Positions 26,636 through 36,910 of a stretch of 64,000 nt of DNA are shown piece after piece; the first letter of the stretch is position 1, and every line of letters begins with the position of its first letter. Under the pieces are notes generated by a model. The model was not told where the DNA came from, did not search any database, and saw only the letters and a list, made by a program, of their open reading frames with translations. The translations under genes and the position numbers were made by a program. The stretch spans positions 18,598-82,597 of the forward strand of contig CAIRSR010000117.1 in the NCBI GenBank assembly GCA_903881315.1. The letters run 5' to 3'. This stretch comes from an uncultured Thiotrichales bacterium (GTDB lineage: Bacteria > Pseudomonadota > Gammaproteobacteria > CAIRSR01).

Positions 26636-27112
26636 TCAGTGGAATTGTGCATCAAACGGCTCGCCGCGCACAGCCTCGGCTGGGGTCGCATCACGCAGGC
26701 GCACAACATCAACGGTGTAGATCAGGGTGCGTCCGGCAAAAGGATGATTACCATCCACAGTGAGCTTGCCATCGGCGATACCAGAGACCACGAAGGTGCG
26801 CACATGTCCTTGGTCACTCTCCATCTGAGCCTGCGCCCCAACATAGCGCAGCTCGGGTGGCACATTATCGATGTCATCAACAAACACGAGATCCGACAGG
26901 TGCGGCCCAAAGGCGTCCTCTGGTTCGAGTGTGATCTGAATCCTGCCCCCCACCTCGACCCCTTCCAACGCCTGCTCTACCTTGGGAAACAGCGCGAGTC
27001 CCGCACCATGCACATATCCCACCGGAATATCGGACTGCTCCAGAAAAAGCCCTGCCTCATCACGAATACTATAGGTGAGATAAACAACCTTTCCCTTGGC
27101 TACACGAGTCAC
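26636..27112 (-). CDS. SlyD/SlpA-like FKBP-type peptidyl-prolyl isomerase
   Basis: 158 residues from a GTG at 27112, chosen because AAGGAG lies directly upstream; the frame is open to 27175. The protein resembles SlyD/SlpA-type FKBP proline isomerases: an N-terminal FKBP strand (GKVVYLTYSIRDEAG), a GYVHGAGLALFPKVEQALEG segment, then an inserted IF-type chaperone domain (EPEDAFG onward), and a C-terminal return to FKBP fold (VDGNHPFAGRTLIYTVDVV). It lacks the His-rich metal tail of E. coli SlyD. It stands between the atp operon terminator and glmU, so it probably has its own promoter. A purely chaperone role is possible. Confidence 0.88.
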   Translation of the reverse strand: MTRVAKGKVVYLTYSIRDEAGLFLEQSDIPVGYVHGAGLALFPKVEQALEGVEVGGRIQITLEPEDAFGPHLSDLVFVDDIDNVPPELRYVGAQAQMESDQGHVRTFVVSGIADGKLTVDGNHPFAGRTLIYTVDVVRLRDATPAEAVRGEPFDAQFH

Positions 27113-27163
27113 GGCGCTCTCCTTGGGGCTTAGCGTTATGGAAAACACGGCGGGTGATAAGCA

Positions 27164-27189
27164 AAGCACGGCCACAAGTGGCCGTGCTT
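27164..27189 (-). terminator. Hairpin terminator after the atp operon
   Basis: A perfect 12-bp stem (27164-27175 with 27178-27189, core GCACGGCCAC) closes on a 2-base loop, 50 bases past the atpC stop. On the minus strand it is followed by TGCTTATC, so the T tract is weak. The stem strength and location favour transcription termination of the atp operon. Confidence 0.75.
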
Positions 27190-27239
27190 AACGCTTTACT
27201 GAATATTGGTCGTGAACAGAGAGAAAAACCTACCCGAAA

Positions 27240-27671
27240 TCACACGCGCCCTTTGAGCTTTTCGCGCACATTCTGGAGCGTGCGGAGCTGCGCAACCGCT
27301 TCAAGCAATTCGGCGTGTACACGAGCATAGTCGACGTTCTCCTTCCGATCCTTAAGCAGCTGCATGGCGCGTTCTCGCGCCTCTATCGCTTTTGCCTCGT
27401 CAATGTCCTTGGCGCGCAACGCAGTATCCGCCAGCACGGTCACCACATGGGGCTGCACCTCTACAACCCCGCCTGAGACATAGAAATATTCCTCTTCCCC
27501 CTCCGGAGTGCGTACCCGTACCTCACCCGGCACGAGCTTACTGATGAGCGGCGTGTGGCGGGGCAAGATACCCAACCCACCACCCGCCGCCGGAGCAAAC
27601 ACCATCGTTGCAACGCCAGAGTAGATCGCAGCCTCAGCGCTCACAATATCCACATGGATGGTCATCGCCAT
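27240..27671 (-). CDS. atpC: ATP synthase F1 subunit epsilon
   Basis: 143 residues, normal length. The epsilon subunit is part of the central stalk and can inhibit ATP hydrolysis. The N-terminal beta sandwich is recognisable (MTIHVDIVSAEAAIYSG, GILPRHTPLISKLVPG). The C-terminal helical hairpin contains RAKDIDEAKAIEARERAM. It is the last gene of the operon, 27 bases after atpD. Confidence 0.96.
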   Translation of the reverse strand: MAMTIHVDIVSAEAAIYSGVATMVFAPAAGGGLGILPRHTPLISKLVPGEVRVRTPEGEEEYFYVSGGVVEVQPHVVTVLADTALRAKDIDEAKAIEARERAMQLLKDRKENVDYARVHAELLEAVAQLRTLQNVREKLKGRV

Positions 27672-27698
27672 GTCGGTACTCCCCCATTGCTACGCTAA

Positions 27699-29168
<1,470 letters not shown>

Positions 29169-29173
29169 TCACA

Positions 29174-30040
29174 TCACACCGCCGCAGCACCAGCCACGAT
29201 CTCCGACAACTCTTGGGTGACAGCCGCCTGGCGAGCCTTGTTATAGGCAAGCTGAAGCTCATCAATGATAGTCGCCGCATTATCAGAGGCCGCTTTCATG
29301 GCCACCATACGCGACGCCATCTCAGACGCCATATTCTCGACCACGCCTTGGTAGACCAAGGACTCAACGAAACGAACCAGAAGTTCATCCAAAACCTCTT
29401 TCGCATCCGGCTCGTACAAGTAATCCCAGTGACCTTTGCTAGCACCCAAACCGGCCTCAGGAGGCAGGGGCAGGATCTGCTCTATTGTCGGGGACTGCGT
29501 CATGGTATTCACGAATCGATTGTAAACAAGATACAACCTATCGATCTCACCCGCTTTGTAAGCGTCCAACATTACCTTGACGACACCAATGAGATCCACA
29601 ATATGTGGGGTATCGCCGAGATGAGTAATATTGGAAACGATCTTCGCCCCAACCCTTCTCAGAAACACACTACCCTTGCTGCCAATGGAGCAGAACCGAA
29701 CACCGACCCCTTCGCGATCCCGTTCGCGCATCTTAGCCGTTAAGGCGCGCAACAGATTGCCGTTGAGACCACCACACAACCCACGATCAGAGGTGATAAC
29801 AACAAACCCCACATTCTTTGCCTCGGGGCGCGTTACCAGATAGGGATGACGATACTCGGGATGGGCGTGGGCCAAATGCCCAATCACCCGCCTCATTCGC
29901 TCCGCATAAGGACGGGCAGCCACCATCCGATCCTGGAATCGGCGCATCTTACTCGCGGCCACCATCTGCATGGCCTTGGTAATCTTGCGGGTGCTCTTGA
30001 TACTCTTGATCTTGTCACGAATCTCTTTGCCGCCAGCCAT
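29174..30040 (-). CDS. atpG: ATP synthase F1 subunit gamma
   Basis: 288 residues, normal length. Gamma is the rotating central shaft. The N-terminal helix ([20 protein letters not shown]) and C-terminal helix (NARQA-type [17 protein letters not shown]) are both conserved. The middle includes [10 protein letters not shown]. It lies between atpA (98-base gap) and atpD. Confidence 0.97.
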   Translation of the reverse strand: MAGGKEIRDKIKSIKSTRKITKAMQMVAASKMRRFQDRMVAARPYAERMRRVIGHLAHAHPEYRHPYLVTRPEAKNVGFVVITSDRGLCGGLNGNLLRALTAKMRERDREGVGVRFCSIGSKGSVFLRRVGAKIVSNITHLGDTPHIVDLIGVVKVMLDAYKAGEIDRLYLVYNRFVNTMTQSPTIEQILPLPPEAGLGASKGHWDYLYEPDAKEVLDELLVRFVESLVYQGVVENMASEMASRMVAMKAASDNAATIIDELQLAYNKARQAAVTQELSEIVAGAAAV

Positions 30041-30138
30041 ACTCGTCTACTCGCTCGGTTGCGGCCACCGTGCCTATAAAGACACGATGGCTCCTTACAA
30101 AGGAGGGGAACTTATCGCTCCTGCGCCGCGCCGCCACT

Positions 30139-31683
30139 TTACCAAGTATGGGTGGCCTTGAAGGCAGTGAGAGCAGCACGCAGACCACTCTCCACCTCAT
30201 CGGTATATTCCGGTTTCTCGGTGATGCGCGCAAGGAGATCCGCATGATCATGGCGCATGTAAGCCAGCAGCGCATGCTCAAAATCAACTACCTTCTTCAC
30301 CGGAACATCGTCAAGAAAACCCAGATTTACAGAGAACAAAGAAACCGACATCTCCGCCAACGACAACGGACGATACTGAAGCTGCTTCATCAACTCGGTA
30401 ATGCGCTGCCCACGCTCCAACTGCCTACGGGTTGCATCGTCCAGATCGGAGGCAAACTGCGCAAAGGCAGCAAGTTCACGATACTGCGCCAAGTCAAGAC
30501 GCACACCACCACCAAGCTTCTTGATGATCTTCGTCTGCGCAGCACCACCCACCCGCGACACCGAAAGACCGGCGTTGATGGCAGGACGGATACCGGCATT
30601 AAACAGATCGGTCTCTAGGAAGATCTGCCCATCGGTGATGGAGATCACGTTCGTTGGTACGAAGGCCGACACGTCGCCCGCTTGGGTCTCAATGATCGGC
30701 AACGCCGTCAGCGAACCAGTACGCCCCTTGACCCGCCCACCCGTTGCCTTCTCGACGTACTCTTCGTTGACGCGCGCCGCACGCTCCAGCAACCGCGAAT
30801 GTAGGTAGAACACATCGCCAGGATAGGCCTCACGACCCGGGGGACGACGCAGCAACAGCGACACCTGACGATACGCCCATGCCTGCTTGGTGAGATCGTC
30901 ATAGACAATCAGCACATCCTCACCCTGGTCACGGAAATACTCACCCATCGTGCAACCAGAATAGGGGGCAATGTACTGTAGCGCAGCAGATTCCGACGCA
31001 GGCGCAGCCACCACGATGGTGTACTCCATCGCGCCATGCTCTTCGAGCTTACGCACCACGTTGGCAATACTGGAAGCCTTCTGACCGATGGCTACATAGA
31101 TACACAAAACGCCAGTACCACGCTGGTTGATAATGGTGTCGATGGCAACCGCCGTCTTGCCGGTCTGGCGATCCCCGATGATCAACTCACGCTGACCACG
31201 CCCGATGGGAACCATCGAATCAATCGCCTTAAGTCCGGTCTGCAAGGGCTGGGTCACCGATTTGCGAGTGATGACCCCGGGGGCCACCTTCTCAATGGGC
31301 GAAGTACCATCCGCCGCAATGGTGCCCTTACCATCGATTGGGAATCCCAAGGAATTCACGACCCGCCCAAGCATCGCACGACCTACGGGCACCTCCAGAA
31401 TGCGGCCAGTGCAACGCACCGAATCACCCTCGGTGATGTGCTTGTATTCCCCCATAACCACCGCACCTACGGAATTGCGCTCAAGATTGAGCGCCATACC
31501 AAAGGTGTTGTTTGGAAACTCCAGCATCTCGCCCGACATGACATCGGACAACCCGTGGATGCGGGCAATACCATCGGTAAGGCTCACCACCTTCCCTTCG
31601 GTGCGTGCCTCTACCTTCAGGCCAAACGACTGGATCCGGCTTTGTATTAGTGAGCTTATTTCACTAGGATTGAGTTGTAACAT
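30139..31683 (-). CDS. atpA: ATP synthase F1 subunit alpha
   Basis: 514 residues from the ATG at 31683 ([14 protein letters not shown]). Eight in-frame codons lie upstream and overlap the end of atpH. Alpha forms the hexameric F1 head with beta and binds nucleotide at non-catalytic sites. Walker A is GDRQTGKTA, and the arginine-finger region [12 protein letters not shown] is intact. Confidence 0.97.
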   Translation of the reverse strand: MLQLNPSEISSLIQSRIQSFGLKVEARTEGKVVSLTDGIARIHGLSDVMSGEMLEFPNNTFGMALNLERNSVGAVVMGEYKHITEGDSVRCTGRILEVPVGRAMLGRVVNSLGFPIDGKGTIAADGTSPIEKVAPGVITRKSVTQPLQTGLKAIDSMVPIGRGQRELIIGDRQTGKTAVAIDTIINQRGTGVLCIYVAIGQKASSIANVVRKLEEHGAMEYTIVVAAPASESAALQYIAPYSGCTMGEYFRDQGEDVLIVYDDLTKQAWAYRQVSLLLRRPPGREAYPGDVFYLHSRLLERAARVNEEYVEKATGGRVKGRTGSLTALPIIETQAGDVSAFVPTNVISITDGQIFLETDLFNAGIRPAINAGLSVSRVGGAAQTKIIKKLGGGVRLDLAQYRELAAFAQFASDLDDATRRQLERGQRITELMKQLQYRPLSLAEMSVSLFSVNLGFLDDVPVKKVVDFEHALLAYMRHDHADLLARITEKPEYTDEVESGLRAALTAFKATHTW

Positions 31684-31703
31684 GTTCAGGAGTTCCTCGA
31701 TTC

Positions 31704-32252
31704 TCAATGACGCAGTTCAGTGGCCATCTGTGCCAGACCAGCCCGTACCGAGCCGTCGATCACCACATCACCGACACGTACCACAGCACCGCCGATGAGA
31801 TCTGGATCCACATGGAACGTAATATTGACGGCCCGCCTAAATCGTCTTTCCAACGCCCGCACAAGGGTCTGCTGATCCTGCGCGTCATCCAATGGGTAAG
31901 CGGAGATAATTTCCACGTCCACCCAATTCTCGGCTTCTGCCTTTAACCTATCGAACAGGACGATGACCTCCGGCAACACCGCAAGACGATCATTCTCCGC
32001 CAGCACACGAACAAAATTACGCGCAGTCTCTGTAAGGCTTGCCCCCGCAACATCAAGAACCAGATCAGCAAGCAAGCCACGACTGACGAGCGGATTCCTT
32101 ATGAATTCGTCCACCGATGCGTCTGTCACGATAGCCGACATCGTGGCAAGCATCTCCGACCAAGACTTCAGATCGTTCTCTTGCCGCGCCTGCGAGAACA
32201 CAGCACTCGCATAGGGCCTGGCAACAGTAATATCCGCCGACATACTCGACAT
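31704..32252 (-). CDS. atpH: ATP synthase F1 subunit delta
   Basis: 182 residues from the ATG at 32252, which has GGGGG 8 bases upstream; another ATG three codons later is possible. Delta joins F1 to the peripheral stalk. The N-terminal helical domain ([12 protein letters not shown]) and the conserved C-terminal [20 protein letters not shown] are clear. It lies 12 bases after atpF and 20 bases before atpA. Confidence 0.95.
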   Translation of the reverse strand: MSSMSADITVARPYASAVFSQARQENDLKSWSEMLATMSAIVTDASVDEFIRNPLVSRGLLADLVLDVAGASLTETARNFVRVLAENDRLAVLPEVIVLFDRLKAEAENWVDVEIISAYPLDDAQDQQTLVRALERRFRRAVNITFHVDPDLIGGAVVRVGDVVIDGSVRAGLAQMATELRH

Positions 32253-32264
32253 ACCGATGGCCCC

Positions 32265-32735
32265 CTAGATAGTAGCTGCAATCCGGTCAAGCAACTGTTT
32301 GTGCCTCTCGACATCTATCTCTGCCCGCAGAATCTGCGCCGCTCCCGCTATGGCAAGTGTGGCCACCCGATTACGTAGATCCTCCTTGGCGCGATGTACC
32401 TCCTTCCCAATCTCCGTCTTGGCGGCGACCAGCAATCGCTCTGCTTCTCCACGAGCCTCCTCCTGGGCCTCCTCCACGACAACCCGCGCACGAGACTGCG
32501 CCTGATCAATCAACACGGCAGCCGCATCGCGTGCCTCTTTAATTATCTCTACCGCCCTCTTCTTTGCAAGCTCTCGTTCCTGATGGGCACGCTCCGCAGC
32601 CTCTAACCCATCAGCAATACGCTTCTTGCGATCCTCCAAAACCTGAGTCAGCGGCCCCCACAAAAACTTCGAGATGAAGGCAATGAGTACCAAGAAGGTG
32701 GCCATTTGGCCGAGCAGCGTGGCAGTGACGTTCAC
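32265..32735 (-). CDS. atpF: ATP synthase Fo subunit b
   Basis: 156 residues from a GTG with GGAG 8 bases upstream. Subunit b has one N-terminal membrane helix (MATFLVLIAFISKFLW) and a long charged coiled coil that forms the peripheral stalk. The sequence LEDRKKRIADGLEAAERAHQE is typical. It normally follows atpE, but here it follows atpB directly after a 185-base spacer. Confidence 0.96.
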   Translation of the reverse strand: MNVTATLLGQMATFLVLIAFISKFLWGPLTQVLEDRKKRIADGLEAAERAHQERELAKKRAVEIIKEARDAAAVLIDQAQSRARVVVEEAQEEARGEAERLLVAAKTEIGKEVHRAKEDLRNRVATLAIAGAAQILRAEIDVERHKQLLDRIAATI

Positions 32736-32920
32736 GAAAGAACTCCAAGTCTAAGGATGCGCTCTATCACGCATCAACCGTTGGTATTAACGCCCCAACA
32801 CCAGGAATACGAACCAAAACGCACCCGATCCGCAGACACAAGTGCACTATCACAACCAAACAACAACGAAGAACCCTAAGACTCCACGGCAGGTATCACC
32901 CACTAAAGACACCCACCACT
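32736..32920 (-). other. Spacer between atpB and atpF where atpE is expected
   Basis: 185 bases without a reading frame that could encode the c subunit (about 80 residues would need about 240 bases). I read all three minus-strand frames and saw no c-ring glycine motif or trace of its two helices. Stops occur early in each frame. The spacer is longer than the atpF-atpH and atpH-atpA gaps. A weak 5-bp inverted repeat (GTTGG 32780-32784, CCAAC 32795-32799) is present. Confidence 0.8.
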
Positions 32921-33799
<879 letters not shown>

Positions 33800-33814
33800 T
33801 CAGACGCAATTCTA

Positions 33815-34240
33815 TCAGCCCTCAGTTTCTGAACCCTTCCCCAACTGCCGACGATCAGGCAGCTTAAAAAGATACCCCATATGAGCAGCGGCTAACCCCA
33901 TGATCACGAGGACGGGTCGGAAGTGATAATAACCCATTCCCACCCCAAGGCCCAGCGCAACCAGACCAAACCGCTCCAGGGCACCAACGAAAAGGTACAA
34001 ATAGAGACGCGCATCGCCGATGCTACTCTGGGTCGTATCCATGACCGCAGCTTTTCTTAGTCGCAACCCTAACAAAAAGGTCACCAGTACCGCCAACGAG
34101 CCACCGTAGCCAGCGGAGAGCACATCCTGGACATTCCCGCGAACCACGTAGACCGCACACGCCACCACCACGACAATGAGGGCCTGCCAGATCAGAATAC
34201 GACGAACCCCGCTGTTCAGAACCCTGGTCAGGTGACTCAT
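33815..34240 (-). CDS. atpI: ATP synthase subunit I
   Basis: 141 residues from the ATG at 34240 (MSHLTRVLNSGVRRIL); the frame is open to 34291. AtpI is a small membrane protein at the head of atp operons that helps c-ring assembly or ion supply. Four hydrophobic helices are visible, including LIVVVVACAVYVV and GGSLAVLVTFLLGLRL. Its sequence is weakly conserved, so position is a large part of the call. It is notable that the c-ring assembly helper is present while atpE is absent. Confidence 0.88.
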   Translation of the reverse strand: MSHLTRVLNSGVRRILIWQALIVVVVACAVYVVRGNVQDVLSAGYGGSLAVLVTFLLGLRLRKAAVMDTTQSSIGDARLYLYLFVGALERFGLVALGLGVGMGYYHFRPVLVIMGLAAAHMGYLFKLPDRRQLGKGSETEG

Positions 34241-34337
34241 TGTATGGCACACGGTGCGTTGAGAAAACCCTGCGAGGTGTACAGTACCCATCGCACGTCA
34301 ACCAAAAGCGTTGCACTACGAGCTACAACAGGCCACC

Positions 34338-34367
34338 AGTGTAGTGGGAAGCCATAAGCTGAGTCAA
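34338..34367 (-). promoter_or_regulatory. Candidate sigma-70 promoter of the atp operon
   Basis: On the minus strand TTGACT (34362-34367), an 18-base spacer and TACACT (34338-34343) lie about 100 bases upstream of the atpI ATG. Both hexamers are good matches to consensus, and this is the only upstream gap before the divergent aminotransferase gene. Confidence 0.5.
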
Positions 34368-34507
34368 TAGACTATCCCTAATTCAGCACCTCTCGAAGCC
34401 CTGAGCGTCTGGAACAGACAGGCGGATGAAGAGTACCATTCGCAGTGTCTTATCAACCGCTCGCGATCGGGCAAATCACGGAACCATCAGCCCCCTAGAG
34501 TCCCATC

Positions 34508-35395
34508 ATGCCCCAAACCCAGGCTGCTCAACCACCCACCGTTTATCTCAACGGCTCGTTTCTGCCCCTCGATCAAGCACAAGTTTCAGTTCTCGATCGG
34601 GGTTTTCTGTTTGGCGACGGGGTCTACGAGGTAATGCCTGTCTATGGCAGCCAACCTTTCCGTCTTGCCGAACACCTGGGGCGCCTCGCCAACAGCCTGG
34701 CCGGGATCCGCTGCGCCAACCCGTTAAGCAACGACCAATGGGACGCCCTCTTCCGCAACCTCATTGTCCGTAACGGCGGCGGGGATCTTTCTATCTACCT
34801 ACAGGTGACCCGTGGCGTCGGCCCGAACCGCGACCACAGCTTCCCCGCCAACGCACACCCAAGCGTATTTGTAATGGCGAGCCCACTGCTACCACTGCCT
34901 GAAGTTCACCGCAACAACGGGGTACGTGCGATATTGGTCGAGGATTTCCGCTGGGGGCGGTGTGACATCAAGACCATCACCCTACTCGCCAACGTCCTGC
35001 TGCGCCAACAAGCGGTCGATGCAGGCGCATTCGAGGCCATCCTGGTGCGCGGCACCCAGGTAACCGAAGGGGCGGCCAGTAATGTCTTCATCGTGCGTGG
35101 CGGGCAGCTACTTACCCCGCCCAAGGGGCCCCTGCTGTTACCAGGCATTACCCGCGACTTAGTGTGCGAACTTGCTAGCGCAAACGGCATTCCCATACAG
35201 GAAGTCGCATTAACGGTGGAGGATCTGCAGGGTGCCGACGAGATCTGGCTTACGTCATCCACCAAGGAGGTAGTCCCAGTAACCAACCTGGATGGCGCTC
35301 CAGTGGGGGACGGCCTACCAGGCGCAGCCTATCGACGGATCATGGAACTCTACCAGTCCTTCAAGGGGCTCGCCCGCACCGGGCGATACCAGTAG
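34508..35395 (+). CDS. Class IV PLP aminotransferase, probable D-amino acid transaminase
   Basis: 295 residues. The fold-type IV signature begins with YLNGSFLPLDQAQVSVLDRGFLFGDGVYE. The PLP lysine is in CDIKTITLLANVL, and EGAASNVFIV is the conserved cofactor-binding turn. These enzymes exchange amino groups between D-alanine or branched-chain amino acids and keto acids. The RGFLFGDGVYEVMPVY pattern is closer to D-amino acid transaminase (Dat) than to IlvE or the lyase PabC, but substrate cannot be fixed from sequence. It is divergent from atpI and convergent with coaX, with 21 bases between stops. Confidence 0.85.
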   Translation: MPQTQAAQPPTVYLNGSFLPLDQAQVSVLDRGFLFGDGVYEVMPVYGSQPFRLAEHLGRLANSLAGIRCANPLSNDQWDALFRNLIVRNGGGDLSIYLQVTRGVGPNRDHSFPANAHPSVFVMASPLLPLPEVHRNNGVRAILVEDFRWGRCDIKTITLLANVLLRQQAVDAGAFEAILVRGTQVTEGAASNVFIVRGGQLLTPPKGPLLLPGITRDLVCELASANGIPIQEVALTVEDLQGADEIWLTSSTKEVVPVTNLDGAPVGDGLPGAAYRRIMELYQSFKGLARTGRYQ

Positions 35396-35416
35396 TCTCC
35401 GCGCCAGGACGCACGA

Positions 35417-36157
35417 TCAGGTCGTTTTGGCGACGACCGCGAGCCCGTGGATCACCAGGTCGGGCTCGTATTCGACCGTGCTGCTGAGCAGCGGCAGCAC
35501 GGTTGCCGCATCCCCGCCCGTAAGCAGCACCGTAACCGCGCCAGAAAGCTCGACAGCAAGATGGGCAACAACGCGCTCAATGAGCGCGACAACGGCGTAG
35601 AGCGTCCCACCCACGACCGCGCTACCAGTATCACACCCAAGCAGCATCTCCTCAGCGCTTTTTGTGAAACGCACCCCCGCCGTACCCACCACGAGGGCGT
35701 CACGCATCAACCGCAAGCCTGGGACAATCAGCCCCCCCAAATGCACATTGTCCGCAGTCAAGGCATCCAGCGTCACCGCCGTACCACAATCGACCACACA
35801 CAGATGCCCATGGGGCCGCCGCGCCGCGCCAATGAGGGCCGCCCAACGATCAGCGCCAAGACGACTAGGGTCACGGTAGGCGTTGCGAACCCCAAACGCT
35901 TGCGCCTCCGGGCAGAGAAACAGAACCTCTACCTGCCAGGCCACTCGCACCCAAGCGCACAATTCCTGCGCCAAAACCTCCCCGGCCACATTCGATGCAA
36001 CCACCCGAGTGGGTGACATTCCCTGCCAATGGATTGCGGCAACGCAGCCAATGCCCCCCTCGCGGTGAACACAAGAATCCGTAGGCGAAACAACCCCATC
36101 CTCGGCGGAAATAGCCCACTTTACCGCTGAGTTACCAATATCCAATAAGAGGATCAC
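35417..36157 (-). CDS. coaX: Type III pantothenate kinase
   Basis: 246 residues from a GTG with AGGAG 6 bases upstream. CoaX phosphorylates pantothenate, the first step of coenzyme A synthesis. The ASKHA-type motifs are LLLDIGNSAVKWA at the N terminus, GADRWAALIGA, and VDCGTAVTLDAL, with GGLIVPGLRLMRDAL following. In many relatives birA lies directly upstream; here that place holds only a 19-codon frame and a long spacer. Confidence 0.94.
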   Translation of the reverse strand: MILLLDIGNSAVKWAISAEDGVVSPTDSCVHREGGIGCVAAIHWQGMSPTRVVASNVAGEVLAQELCAWVRVAWQVEVLFLCPEAQAFGVRNAYRDPSRLGADRWAALIGAARRPHGHLCVVDCGTAVTLDALTADNVHLGGLIVPGLRLMRDALVVGTAGVRFTKSAEEMLLGCDTGSAVVGGTLYAVVALIERVVAHLAVELSGAVTVLLTGGDAATVLPLLSSTVEYEPDLVIHGLAVVAKTT

Positions 36158-36186
36158 GGGTAGCTCCTGTTGAAAAGGGTGCTGCG

Positions 36187-36246
36187 CTAATTGTATACAG
36201 GTTCAATGATATCCAACTTACCTTCGATATCCTTGATGCTGGTCAT
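36187..36246 (-). CDS. Possible 19-residue leader peptide upstream of coaX
   Basis: The minus-strand ATG at 36246 has GGGGAG 7 bases upstream, a strong ribosome site, and reads MTSIKDIEGKLDIIEPVYN to a TAG. The stop lies 29 bases before the coaX GTG. It could be a leader peptide, a truncated gene or chance. The strong Shine-Dalgarno and position are the only support. Confidence 0.3.
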   Translation of the reverse strand: MTSIKDIEGKLDIIEPVYN

Positions 36247-36577
36247 TTCTAAACTCCCCCTAAGATCCATGCTGCTGACCTACAGCCACGCTATTATACC
36301 GCTATACCGCACATCCGATGAAACTATACATTTGGCCAGATCCGAATCCCTCCACCGCTAGCAATCACCTGGCGTAACGCAGTGCTTTACGGAGATATCA
36401 CAAGGGTGATAGACTCCCCTTCGTTTATTGCGTATAATGTCCGCTTAGGAGAGAATTACTACCTGTGCATAATGGGGGCGGAGTCGTGTTTTGTCGTCTC
36501 TGTGTCGTGGGTAAGGATGGTTCCTCTCATGCGGCCTGTACACGCAAGTCTTGACGTGTGCTAAAGGAAGGCACTGT
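36247..36577. other. Intergenic region with divergent candidate promoters
   Basis: No convincing gene. On the minus strand a perfect TATAAT (plus-strand 36293-36298) could serve coaX, though its -35 is poor. On the plus strand a good promoter lies at 36410-36438. Its transcript would have a leader of about 130 bases containing a hairpin at 36540-36559: an 8-bp stem (ACACGCAA against TTGaCGTGT, one bulged A) with a 3-base loop, ending 5 bases before the AAGGAAGG ribosome site. Confidence 0.5.
36410..36438 (+). promoter_or_regulatory. Strong sigma-70 promoter reading toward the helicase gene
   Basis: TAGACT (36410-36415), exactly 17 bases, then a perfect TATAAT (36433-36438). It points toward the small frame at 36578 and the helicase-nuclease gene, the only plus-strand genes downstream. 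Confidence 0.55.
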
Positions 36578-36871
36578 ATGGGACATGACGCCACAAATTA
36601 CCGACCGCATTGGCGCGGCACATTCCGAATAGCGATCATAGCACCAACCAATGCCCTGATTACAAACCTTCACAGTTCAAAACATACCTGGATCAACCGA
36701 GATAACCAACACTTCGTATCCGCCCAAGTTCCCATCAGCATCGCCAAGAATGGGCACAGCACTCACCACGAAGCCTACAACCCCGTAATAGTGTTGGCCT
36801 CTGCGCAGACTTCTCGCAAAAAATTGCTGGGCACTAGCAGTAGAACTGAGAGCAGAGAGAGCGACCAATGA
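36578..36871 (+). CDS. Candidate 97-residue protein overlapping the helicase start
   Basis: The ATG has GGAAGG 6 bases upstream, and the TGA overlaps the helicase ATG as ATGA, an arrangement typical of coupled genes. The product is basic and polar, rich in His, Asn and Ser, with no signal peptide, membrane helix or motif I recognise. The opposite strand of the same stretch also looks protein-like (see 36677-36910), so the open frame may be fortuitous. Confidence 0.3.
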   Translation: MGHDATNYRPHWRGTFRIAIIAPTNALITNLHSSKHTWINRDNQHFVSAQVPISIAKNGHSTHHEAYNPVIVLASAQTSRKKLLGTSSRTESRESDQ

Positions 36872-36910
36872 ACCAACCGTCACAAGAAACTGGGGTTCTA
36901 GAAAACCCAT
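36677..36910 (-). pseudogene. Possible relic of a Cache-type sensor domain
   Basis: The minus-strand frame reads GQHYYGVVGFVVSAVPILGD, then DADGNLGGYEVLVISVDPGM, before a stop. The run of beta strands around a DADG turn resembles the ligand-binding Cache domain of chemoreceptors. In another frame just beyond the stop, VGAMIAIRNVP also looks membrane-like, as expected for a decayed receptor. There is no start or ribosome site, and the frame begins inside the helicase gene. This rests on my reading of the pattern only. Confidence 0.2.

Noticed and set aside
36158..36577. A tRNA or known riboswitch in the coaX upstream region
   Set aside because: No GTTCGA-type T loop, cloverleaf or known aptamer core could be found by eye on either strand.
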